Program-made: the position numbers and the translations under genes
Part shown: positions 1-9,310 of the stretch, one piece after another
Layout: the number at the start of each line of letters is the position of its first letter
How positions within the stretch are numbered: the first letter of the stretch is position 1
NCBI GenBank assembly: GCA_003254885.1
Contig: QANT01002189.1
Location: forward strand, 1-46,575
From: Purshia tridentata
Lineage: Eukaryota; Streptophyta; Magnoliopsida; Rosales; Rosaceae
Direction: 5' to 3'
Length of the DNA stretch: 46,575 bases
Notes under the pieces: model-generated
What the model was told of the DNA's origin: nothing
What the model saw: the letters and a program-made list of their open reading frames with translations, nothing else
Database searches by the model: none

Positions 1-582
1 TCTGAATATATAGAGCGATATAAGAGACGAAAATAGTGCAAAAGTGAGGGTAAATGCAAAGTTGTATTTCTTTAAATGAATTATGCCATAAGAATCTTGG
101 TCATCTATTGTAGTAGTGAGTATTGATAGCTTCTTAACATTATGAAGAAGCAATTTTAGTGCACGCATGCATAAGTGATGTCAAACACATGGTCCGAGTA
201 GGAACAAAGATCATTTAAGCGTTAAATATTAAAAAGTTTAATTATAGTCCTTTTAGTATTTTTCTTTATAGTTTTCTTTTGTTGCAACTCTACTAAGAGT
301 GAACTTTCTCTTAGTACCAATGTTAAATTAATATCATCTTTCTTAAGCTTTCAATTAATTCATGTTGTTCTATTATTTATTTTTCTTGGGTGTTCATGTT
401 CAAAGCCCTAGTTAATCCTAGATAAGAAAAGAATCTGGAGATATTTTTCATTCCTTTTCCTATAACACAATAGATGGTTAGAAGTTAGATATTTAATTTG
501 CCGCATTAAAAAAAAAAAACCAATAAGGTCAAAGCATTTATAATTATTGAGTTGATCACCTTAATATATTTTGAATTAATTT
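1..582. repeat. Left copy of a ~585-bp direct duplication
   Basis: This stretch is almost identical to 6311-6896 (about 96% by eye, same orientation), and the match starts at the first base of the window. It therefore probably extends further left. No coding frame is visible. The similarity stops abruptly near 582, where both copies share a run ending in AATTAATTTTT. There are no TG...CA ends, so it does not look like a pair of LTRs. Confidence 0.9.
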
Positions 583-975
583 TTTCTATTTTATCTTTTT
601 TTGTAAATATTATAGACTAATTTGGCAGTATATTATCGAAATATACAAAAAATTGGGCAGTTGGCCATCGAAATAACACAAATATTTCGGTAGATTAGTG
701 TCAAAGGGTCAAATGATAATCAATTCAATAATAGAGAGTGATCTAAATAACCTGTGCCTAAATTAAAATGGCTTCTACTTGGACAAAAGGGAAGCTTGAA
801 AGTTTTTTTTTTTTTTGTTTTTTTGGGTCTGAATAAAACTTCAAATAAGGATGAAAGTCAAAAANAAAAAAAAAAAAAAAAAAAAAAAAAAGGGCCTAAG
901 CCCAGAAGGCACCAGCCTCTGTTTTAAGCAGTTGAAAACCAAGAACAGCATACCCTATTACCCTCTGACCCTAAC
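583..975. other. Intergenic, with facing poly-T and poly-A tracts
   Basis: No gene is seen here. A poly-T run near 802-825 faces a poly-A run at 860-890, and an undetermined base sits at 865 in the A run. The stretch directly precedes the F-box start codon and so probably contains its promoter and 5' leader, but I see no convincing TATA box. Confidence 0.6.
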
Positions 976-2178
976 ATGGAATCCGGCAAGCTCTGCCACC
1001 GCCGAAGCCGCTGCCGTCCGATTAACCATGAACGAGTTTCAAGCATGTCCTACTTTCCAGTTCCTGATTGGCTACTTTTTGAAATCCTTTTACGCCTCCC
1101 GCCCAAGGATTTAATAGTATGCATGTGTGTTTGCAAAACTTGGAATGCTGTCATCCACCACCAACACTTCATCAAAGCCCATTACCAACGCTCCATCCAA
1201 ACCAACTCTCATCGCACCCTTCTAATTAACCCACTTGGGTCAGGATGTTCCTTTTCAGTGGCTTTTTACGACGATGACTCTTTCAGCACAGAAGCAGTGA
1301 AAATTAAGCATCCGTTCAAACACCATTGCTTACCTCTGGGCAGATTGTTTTACTGCAATGGTTTGGTTTGCTTTCCCAACTCCATTGATTTTGATATTTG
1401 GAATCCGTCAATTCAAAGGTTCAAGAAGATTCCCTGGGCACCCGTTGAGGAGCCCTCAGGTACGAGGCGAGCATTTACGTCTTATGGATTCGGGTATGAT
1501 TCAATTAACGATGACCATAAACTTGTGAGAATAGTGCAGTTTGCTAATAAGAATAGCGTTATTGAACTTATTGTGAGTTTTGAAGTGAAGGTTTATAGCC
1601 TAAAATCCAACTCATGGAAAAGGATCCAAGACTTACCTCGCAATGATTTTGAATGGGAGGAATCACATGGCGAGTTTTTGAATGGTGCTCTACATTGGCT
1701 GTTGAAAAATAAATTTGATGATAATCGGTTCATGGTTCTAACCCTTGATCTCGCGAGTGAGAAATATAACGAGTTCCCCACCCCGGTTATTGGGTATTAT
1801 CACAATTCTAAGCTGAGTCTTCATGTCTTGGGAGGCTGCTTATGTATCTGTGTGACTCGTTTCGGGACCCGAAATGATGTTTGGATTATGAAGGAATATG
1901 GAGTGACAAAATCTTGGACTATGCTTTATTCTATTGAGCAGGGAGCCTTGCCTTGCGTTTTTAAGTTTTGCAGACCATTGGTGTTTTCAAAGAGTGGTGA
2001 AATGGTTCTTTTAAGGAAAGACTTTTGCAGCATTGTTTGGTATGATTTCCAGAAAAAGAGAGTCAACCAAGTTAAAATTTATGGTATGCCCCGTAAATTT
2101 ACTTCAGATATTTGTGTGGGGAACCTCTATCTTCTTGATGGTGATCTTGTAACTGTTAGTCATTGTAACAGAAGATGA
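976..2178 (+). CDS. F-box protein with F-box-associated (FBA/kelch-like) domain
   Basis: Predicted substrate receptor of an SCF (Skp1-Cullin-F-box) ubiquitin ligase. The 400-residue frame has a typical F-box at about residues 26-70 (VPDWLLFEILLRLPPKDL, then CVCKTWNAVI). The rest resembles the plant F-box-associated interaction domain, with the landmark WNPSIQRFKKIP near residues 142-153 and GFGYDSINDDHKLVRIV near 173-189. The first ATG (976) gives 23 residues before the F-box. A second in-frame ATG at 1045 begins right at the F-box (MSYFPVPDW) and is an equally possible start. No intron lies inside the frame, but a phase-compatible extra exon lies downstream at 2401-2539, behind the TGA stop. 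Which substrate it recruits cannot be told; this family is large and fast-evolving. Confidence 0.88.
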   Translation: MESGKLCHRRSRCRPINHERVSSMSYFPVPDWLLFEILLRLPPKDLIVCMCVCKTWNAVIHHQHFIKAHYQRSIQTNSHRTLLINPLGSGCSFSVAFYDDDSFSTEAVKIKHPFKHHCLPLGRLFYCNGLVCFPNSIDFDIWNPSIQRFKKIPWAPVEEPSGTRRAFTSYGFGYDSINDDHKLVRIVQFANKNSVIELIVSFEVKVYSLKSNSWKRIQDLPRNDFEWEESHGEFLNGALHWLLKNKFDDNRFMVLTLDLASEKYNEFPTPVIGYYHNSKLSLHVLGGCLCICVTRFGTRNDVWIMKEYGVTKSWTMLYSIEQGALPCVFKFCRPLVFSKSGEMVLLRKDFCSIVWYDFQKKRVNQVKIYGMPRKFTSDICVGNLYLLDGDLVTVSHCNRR

Positions 2179-2400
2179 TCAGAATTAGGGAGGTAAGATT
2201 TTGAATCCCAATCCTTCTCTCAAAAGTTAGACATACTGGAATTGGGTACTTGGATTGAATTGGAAATGTTGGATCATACAATGTTGATAATTTTTTCCTC
2301 TTTTTCTTATGACTTTTATTAAGCCCAACCACCTTTTTTTCAGTCTCAATTTACCTAGTTTTCTGTCTTCTTTGTTTTGTTTTTGGTTATAATCTGACAG

Positions 2401-2539
2401 TGAAAGTGCTAATGCATCACATTATGAAGTGAACAAACATGAATTTCATACTCATGTTGAGAGTACTGTTCCAATAATGGCAGGGAAGTTAATTGGTGGT
2501 GCAATTACAAGTATGCAAACTTATGCTCCTTTAGACTAG
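2401..2539 (+). other. Exon-like C-terminal extension downstream of the F-box stop codon
   Basis: A donor (GGGAG|GTAAGA, cut after 2192) and an acceptor (TCTGACAG|T, exon from 2401) join in the reading frame of the F-box gene. The joined exon stays open for 45 codons (SESANASHYEVNK... to ...QTYAPLD) and ends at TAG 2537-2539. Only the TGA at 2176-2178 separates it from the F-box frame. It could be a 3' UTR exon, a former C-terminus cut off by a nonsense mutation, or a readthrough extension. The HTHVESTVPI stretch recalls the C-terminal VESLV-like segment of related F-box proteins. Confidence 0.45.
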
Positions 2540-2661
2540 CCTTATTGATCTTTGAGAATCAAAAGGGAGATGGGGTAGAGGCTTTGTGGGATAAACCTAT
2601 ATTTTTGTCATTGCTATTGGTTTCGGTCTCACCTGCTTTCTTGGAGTTATCCTTTTCTATG

Positions 2662-2792
2662 ATTTGACTCATGGAACATGGAACATGTAACATCGAATTG
2701 ACTCATGGAATATCTAATTAACTATCAAATTGGCTCATGGAATAGGTAACATCAAATTGGCTCATTAAATATGTAACATCGAATTGGCTCAT
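2662..2792. repeat. Degenerate tandem repeat, about four copies
   Basis: The unit is roughly CTCATGGAATAtgTAACATC followed by AATTGG. It recurs about four times at intervals of 30-40 bp, with small indels. It lies in the spacer after the F-box gene and codes for nothing visible. Confidence 0.6.
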
Positions 2793-4069
2793 CTTTTCTT
2801 TCTTTTGATCTTTTGGTCCATTTGGGTGCATATGTCATATTTTCTTTTTTTTGACCTTTTGGCCCATTTGTCATATTCGCTCTTGTGGTAGTTTGTGCGC
2901 AAGTCACTTGCACATTTCAGACACTGTAACAAAGTGCAAGCGCCATTTCAATAAAACGTGCATTTCTTCTTCAATAGTTGCATTTCTCTGAAGATCGAGT
3001 GGTCACTCGGCATAACGCGTGGAATTAATAGCGAACAAAACTTGGGTTAACTTGATCTCTACGTTTTAGTATACAAATCTTAACTCTTTTGCTTTAAATT
3101 TTGTTCTGTGTAGTATATTAACTTTGTCCATTTTGCCTTGTATATAGTTTCTAACTTTCTTGTGAGTATTTATTTTGGCCAATATATAATTGTCAATATT
3201 ATATATCTGTTAAAAGATCGAGTGGATCAGCTGGTAATGGGAATAATTTTCGTTGTGGATGAGAACTCAAATCTCTGTTAGAACGCACTTATTACCCTCA
3301 TTTGAAGGGTACACCTATTGTCCATTTTGTCTTGCCAGACGTAGAGATGAAAACCAGTAATTTTGTCATGGATCAAAACTCAAAGCTCTGCTAACCATAA
3401 ACTCACAGCTCTGTTTCAGCTTACAAAAAAGGTAAAAAAGTATGTTATTAAGATTTTATCTTTTTTGGTTAAGACCTATTTGGGATTGTAGTAAGATACC
3501 CAAAAACTGTTGTGAGTGACAATTTTAAGTCATTTAAAACAGTTTTGGTATTTGGTAACAAATCTAAAAATTATAGTGAGTGACTATTTTTTTGAGGTCA
3601 CTCACTACAGATGTTCACTACAGCTATAAACCTGCTTTTCAAAACTATATATAGTGAATGACAATTGTGGGCAAAAAAATTTTATACCCAATCTATATTC
3701 AATTTTTTAACAAAATGACAATCATTATCCTCTTTTATTTGTACCATTAAAATTAAATATTTTTACAAAAATAATATGCATACTTATTTAATAATTTTGT
3801 CTTGTAATTTACAATTTTAATACTAATATAAATTTGTAGATAAAAATTATAAACTAGTAAAATGTTTTTTTTTCAAATAAATAAATCAAAAAAACTTTCA
3901 GTATCATATATAATTTAACAATTATTAACTATCAGAGTAGTTTTACATTACAATCTTCATACTCATTTTGTACTCACTGTTTTACATCACAATCTTCATA
4001 CTGATTTTTCCATTAATATGCATACTGTTTTACTTCACCGCAAGTCAAGTCAAGATTTATCTTCCTTAT
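2793..4069. other. Intergenic spacer with repeat fragments
   Basis: No gene is seen. About 85 bp near 3018-3105 resemble 4547-4630, the first exon and donor region of the next gene, at perhaps 70% identity; this suggests a decayed partial duplicate. Around 3470-3700 a TTTGGGATTGTAG start and facing CACTACAG and CTACAGC words suggest a small decayed DNA transposon, but no clean termini are visible. A 40-bp unit containing ACAATCTTCATACT is repeated near 3940-4010. Confidence 0.45.
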
Positions 4070-4290
4070 ATATAAAATGACCCACATGAGTTATTTATTT
4101 ATTAATAGACCCTTATATATGAGATGACCCACATGAGTTATTTATTTATTAATCGGTGCCTCATATATGAGATGACCCACATGAGGTTTTTTTTTGGCCA
4201 TGGACCCACATGAGGTTTTTTTTTGGCCATGGACCCACATGAGGTTTTTTTTTTTCTTTGGCCAAGGGACCCACATGAGGTTAACATGGA
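4070..4290. repeat. Two-stage tandem repeat built on GACCCACATGAG
   Basis: The core GACCCACATGAG occurs six times. The first copies sit in ~55-bp units containing TTATTTATTTATTAAT. The later copies sit in ~27-bp units containing TTTTTTTTGGCCATG. A longer unit and a shorter unit derived from the same core follow one another, so the array was apparently expanded in two steps. Confidence 0.8.
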
Positions 4291-4557
4291 AATACCAACA
4301 AAGAACATGTCGGAACGCAGAGAAACTGTGATGTTGAATGACCGATTGGGACTCGGGCACCACTTTTTTTATTAGTGAAAGCCGGGGGCTTTGTCATTTT
4401 GGCATCAAATTAATGGTGAAAGTTCTTATTCGGTCAGGTAAACGGGCTCTTTAAAAGAAGCTTGGATGCGCACTCACATTTCATCACATATCATCCAGCT
4501 TGTTCACAAACTGAGCAAGGGGAGAAAAAAGTGAGCTCTGCATTAAGGGTGGAATTA

Positions 4558-5709
4558 ATGGAAGACAACGCTTCGATCAACTCTCCACGTTCACAAGTGT
4601 TAGTATACAAATCCAATCTCTTTTTCTTTTGTTTATTGTATATCAAATTTTTTGATCAAACTTTGTTCTTGTTGCTCGAACTCGCAACGGAACATAATTT
4701 TTCTACACTTGTTGATTATGGAACTTGTTCTTGACGACGGAACTCGTTAAGCTTCTTAAACACTGCCTTAATGTATATTTGATGTGTCACTGTCACTCAT
4801 CCTTGACCTCCACTATGAGCTGATATCTTGAGCTGTGATGTCATTGGAAGCTAGCTTCCTTGTTATTTAATGAATCAGAGTCCAAGATATTAGCTCATAG
4901 TGGAGGTCCGAGGATGGGTGAAAACCTTGTAATTTAGGCCCTTCCTTTGAATGTTAGTATATTTTTTTGTTACTTGTGTTTGATATTTCGACCCCTCAAG
5001 CCTTAGAATTCTCAGGTTTCCCGCCTGTTTTCTTCGTTCCATTCTTGATGATGAACCTCGGTTTCTCATGATGGAGCTCGGTTCAACTCAGTTCTCGATT
5101 ATGGAACTCAGTTGGATCTCTTGTTCTTGGTGATTTTGTGAGAAAAGCTTTGTTATTAATGTTTGTACATGGTGATTTCGTATTGATAACAGCAAAAGTG
5201 GGGAGCAAAATGACAGTACTCCTACCAAGGCATTGCACAAATATATTTTCTTTCTCCTCACCATGGAGGGCTTGCTCCTCCAACTGAAACAGCAGCAAGG
5301 AGCAGCCGCTGGTAATGGAACTGGGTCTCCATTTGTCACAAACTACGTGAATACAGTCATGTTTATTGTTGCTTTATTCCTTTACGTGGGTTCATTGGCA
5401 ACTCACAAGATGATACTCCAAGATTTGGGTGCAGCTCAAGTATTCATGAAGAAAGTGAGCATTTTGTGTGGAACTCTTGCCTCCATTCTACTATTTCTCA
5501 TGCTTGTTCCAGCTTTTGGGTGGTTGTTCCTCGTCTTCTGGACCATTTGTTTTGTGAGCGTTGTGGTCAAGTCCTATCAATTCTTGAAAACATTGTATGC
5601 AAGTTCTGCAGTTGCACCACTTGTTCATATTCACAAATTCATAGAGAAATTCTACCACTCCAAAAACGAAGCCGCGGAACAGGCTGACCAGATCAGTGAG
5701 ATAGCTTAA
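4558..5709 (+). CDS. Unrecognised small membrane protein, two-exon model
   Basis: I do not recognise the family. Exon 2 alone gives 148 residues from ATG 5263, but the frame is open further upstream. It joins through acceptor AACAG|C (exon from 5193) to a short exon 4558-4598 starting MEDNASINSPRSQ, with donor GTTAGT at 4599. The phases agree and the product is 185 residues. It has a polar N-terminus, then hydrophobic stretches around VTNYVNTVMFIVALFLYVG, ILCGTLASILLFLMLVPAFG and WLFLVFWTICFVSVVV. This gives three or four likely membrane segments, and the acidic tail AAEQADQISEIA ends the protein. The first exon assignment is inference; the conservative start is 5263. The intron carries the foldback at 4793-4921. 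Confidence 0.55.
4793..4921. repeat. Imperfect inverted repeat (foldback) inside the predicted intron
   Basis: A left arm at 4793-4830 (core ACCTCCACTATGAGCT) pairs with a right arm at 4883-4921 (core AGCTCATAGTGGAGGT) over about 38 bp with few mismatches. The 52-base loop itself holds the perfect palindrome GGAAGCTAGCTTCC at 4846-4859. It could be a tiny MITE or a hairpin precursor of a small RNA. Confidence 0.8.
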
Positions 5710-6310
5710 GTAATCAATTCCACCCACTACATTTAATTCTATCAGTACTCATTTGTAACTTTGTTGTATCTCAAAACATTTGCTAGCTATTTGCTTTTGT
5801 ATTGTATTTTTCCTTTTTTCTTTTTCTTAATATATATTTACTTTTTTCTTAATTTTTGGTTAGTTGGGAGCCTAAGCCCAAATACAAGAAAAAGGCCTTG
5901 CTAGCCCAACTCCAACAACAAGCATAAATGAGCAATTCAATCTGCAGACATTACATTCTCTTTATTTATTTATTTTTTGACGTTTAATTCATTACATTTA
6001 GGGCATAATGTCAGATATTGTCTTAACTTGGCTGCATGGGTGCGACCAAAGGAAGGAATGTTGGGTTTAATTTTTCAGTACAGAAAGTTAGGAGAATGGG
6101 GAACAAGAAAAAAAAACAAACGATGATAGAAAAATAAGTTGATAGCATTTCTGTTTTCTTAAGCTTCCTACATCTATGAGATAAATTTTCCTCTATGAAA
6201 GGCATTTCATTTCAGTAATAACCATGAATTAAATAAGTAAGAGTCAAAAGTATTGGTACTTTACAAATTGGTAGGAAAAGCAAAGAGTTAAAAATAAATA
6301 AATAAAACGA
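5710..6310. other. Intergenic, 3' flank of the membrane-protein gene
   Basis: This is AT-rich sequence with T-rich stretches. It should contain the 3' UTR of the upstream gene, but no single polyadenylation signal stands out. I see nothing else that can be supported. Confidence 0.5.
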
Positions 6311-6896
6311 CTCTGAATATATAGAGTGATATAAGAGACGAAAATAATGCAAAAGTGAGGTTAAATGCAAAGTTGTATTTCTTTAAATGAATCATGCCAT
6401 AAGAATCTTGGTCATCTATTGTAGTAGTGAGTATTGATAGCTTCTTAAAATTATGAAGAAGCAATCTTAGTGCACGCATGCATAAGTGATGTCAAACACA
6501 TGGTCCGAGTAGGAACAAAGATCATTTAAGCGTTAAATATTAAAAAGTTTAATTATAGTCCTTTTAGTATTTTTCTTTATAGTTTTCTTTTGTTGCAACT
6601 CTACTAAGATTGAACTTTCTCTTAGTACCAATGTTAAATTAATATCATCTTTCTTAAGCTTTCAATTAATTCCTATTGTTCTATTATTTATTTTTCTTGG
6701 GTGTTCATGTTCAAAGCCCTAGTTAATCCCTAGGTAAGAAAAGAATCTCGAGATATTTTTCATTCCTTTTCCTATAACACAATAGTTGGTTAGAAGTTAG
6801 ATATTTAATTTGCCACATAAAAAAAAACAACCAATTAAGGTCAAAACATTTATAATTACTGAATTGACCACCTTAATATATTTTGAATTAATTTTT
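6311..6896. repeat. Right copy of the ~585-bp direct duplication
   Basis: It matches 1-582 in the same orientation with scattered single-base changes and a few 1-2 bp indels. It is preceded by AAATAAATAAATAAAACGAC and ends where the transposon-like block begins. The two copies bracket the F-box gene and the membrane-protein gene. Confidence 0.9.
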
Positions 6897-7049
6897 GGGT
6901 CTTTTTTTTATAAGTCCATTTGGACAAAAACAGGGATTAAAAAGCCCATATGCGAAAGACAATTTCCTTGCCAGTCCACTTTTTAAAAACTTAAACGCTA
7001 CAGTACTTCTTTTTTTTTTTAACTGCAATTTTTTATTTCCTACATCTAG

Positions 7050-7870
7050 ATAATTGATACTGTCAAATAGTAACTATTCTCACTTTGCAAAAAAATAAAA
7101 AACAAGGCAGCTTATACAAATTTTACATTTTTTCTTTTTGCATAAAAATATCAAAAATAGCATAAAACAAAAAAAATGAAGTTTTTTTTTTTTCCCCACA
7201 TCTAGAGAATTGTCACTGTTGAATAGTAACCACATCTAGAGAACAATTAGGTATTGTAACTACATGTTATTGTTACTGACCAACAGTAGCAATCACCTTA
7301 TTGTTACTGTCCGACAGTAGCAATCGCCTAATTGTTACTGTCCGACAGTAGCAATCGCCTAATTGTTACTGTCCAACAGTAACAATTCTTATTTTGCTAA
7401 AAATAAAAAAAATAAAAAAACACTTATACAAATTTTTATTTATTTATATAAACACATCAAAAATAGTATAAAAACTTGTTTTTTTTTTGTTTTTTTATAT
7501 CTAAAAAATTGTTACTGTCAGATATATTTGATACTGTCGAAAGGTAACAATCAAATTATTGTTACTGTCGGACAGTAACAATCAAATTATTGTTACTGCC
7601 CGACAGTAACAATCAAGTATTTTACTTATAATCCAATGCTTACATACTGAACATACTTAGAATCTAATGTTACTATCAAGAAATTGAATATTACATAAAG
7701 AAATTTATTTAGTTAATCAAAAGCAAAGTCAAAGCAACTGCTAAAGGCTGATATCAAGCTATTCAAAGTAATAATAAAAAATCACAATATTCAGAGTAAT
7801 AATATCACGCTATTGTTACTGTTAAACAATACCAATACCTGATTGCTACTGTCACACAGTAACAATTAGG
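7050..7870. repeat. Array of ~25-bp palindromes (TTGTTACTGT-n3-ACAGTAACAA)
   Basis: At least ten copies of a self-complementary unit occur, at about 7050, 7210, 7269, 7299, 7331, 7362, 7508-7550, 7558, 7589, 7811 and 7840. In the tightest part (7269-7386 and 7558-7613) the period is close to 31 bp, with linkers such as CAATCGCCTAA or CAATCAAATTA. A longer unit is also repeated about 305 bp apart: ACATCTAGA plus an A/T-rich spacer with CTTATACAAATTTT near 7110 and again near 7415. Confidence 0.85.
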
Positions 7871-9006
7871 TAATAGACACATGAAATAGTATGAATTGAA
7901 ACCTTCGCCATAGTTTGTTACTAAGAGTAACACGTATAGAAACTGAACAAACACATTAAAAAGGTCCATCAAGAAAATCAAATACATAACAAAATTTATT
8001 TTGAAAATATTCTCTCTGCTACCATATCACCACCTATTTTATTTGCCCCAAAACTGGTTGTGCTAAGCTATATAGGTCATTACAAACTTTACACTAGGCC
8101 AGCTACTTTACCTATTTTCTTAGCAACAGACACATAGAGAGAAGTCATGCAACAATGCAATAATGTAAACTTCAACAAATTAACTTGGCTGCGCCTTCAA
8201 CCTTTGGCACAACAGAAAGTTTTATTGCTTGAGGCCCATTTGCAACATGGCTTTCATTGCTTGAGTTATATCAAAATTAGATTCAACAAATGGCATGACC
8301 ATTGTTCCTATAACTGGTCAGCTCAAAAATATAAGGCATGCATGTGTATATCTATATACAGTTTATGCTAAGAGTATAAACTGATGGACCAAAGGGCAAT
8401 AAGATTCAGAGTACTAAATATGACAAGCTTCTAAAATTTTATTCATAGTTCCACACCTGCCAATATGAAAGATTAAGAATTAAAAAAATCACATTGTGGC
8501 CTTACTAATCTTGACCCTCTTATTCTTGCTGCTGCGCACCAAAGCATAGCAGTAACAAAAAAAAAGGGGCCATGGGATTTTAAGAAAGTTGTGGACTGTA
8601 ATTTGAGTCATTGAGTGTGAGTATGGGTAGAAAAGAAATAGCTTGCAATTGGTAAGAAAGTGTTGCAAAATAAGGCAAGGTGTTGGTGCTTGCAATGATC
8701 AAACCGTGTCATACAATAGAAAACAAATAGATATGTAGCTGAAGGAGCAAATTCAAGAAGTATAAAACATCAATCATTAAGCATAATTAGCAATACAAAT
8801 TCTACTTCCAAGACTAACCAATTTAATAGAAAGAGCACCGGCTGCCTGCATGTGGCCAACAAAAACAGAACAAAAATATTAGAATTGGTTTTTAAAAATG
8901 AAAATTAAAAAAAATTGTGCTAATTATTCTAATCCTTCTATATTTTCCTCTAACTTCTCGGCAAGCAAACACAAAACGTAGTTCAAATTCGAAAAGGCAC
9001 CATTTA

Positions 9007-9310
9007 TTGGGAGAGAGGATTGGTGCCAGTGAGGTTGCATTGGGTGACGATGATTTTCTGGAGTTGATCGATCTGGCTATGGAATAGCTTTCTCTACAAG
9101 TCCACGAACTTCTAGAACGACTCCACAGAGGTCCCAATCTCTATCTCCGAAAGATCCTCCATTCCTGACCCCAAAGCTTGAATTTCGAAATCTGAATGTA
9201 GCACATGAGAGAGAGACACAGAGAGAGAGTCAGATCTGAAATGTGAGAAATGAAAGACACGGACAAACGGAGAAGAGACGGAAAAAACAAGTGGGCCGGG
9301 GGAAAACAAA
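9007..9310 (-). pseudogene. Captured first exon and leader of a LUMINIDEPENDENS-like gene
   Basis: On the minus strand, ATG 9162 opens a frame reading MEDLSEIEIGTSVESF, stop, KFVDL, stop, RKLFHSQIDQLQKIIVTQCN, then LTGTNPLSQ down to 9007. As I remember it, this is the N-terminus of the flowering-time homeodomain protein LUMINIDEPENDENS, including the HSQIDQLQ and TQCKLTG..PLSQ landmarks. Both internal stops (9112-9114 and 9094-9096) are TAG where glutamine CAG is expected. After PLSQ the sequence reads TAAATGG, which looks like the start of the parent intron with the junction G lost. The 150 bases upstream of the ATG, rich in GAGA/CTCT, look like the matching 5' leader. It cannot make a functional protein. 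Confidence 0.7.

Noticed and set aside
851..1114. Open frame starting in the poly-A run before the F-box gene
   Set aside because: It begins with a lysine homopolymer containing an undetermined base and overlaps the F-box start in another frame.
1..6896. The two 585-bp repeats as LTRs of a retrotransposon
   Set aside because: There are no TG...CA ends, no primer-binding site or polypurine tract, and the interior carries ordinary host genes instead of gag-pol.
7269..7613. CRISPR-like look: short palindromic repeats at ~31-bp spacing
   Set aside because: The linkers are themselves repeated and too short to be spacers, the window is plant nuclear DNA, and there are no cas genes. A transposon-associated palindromic array fits better.
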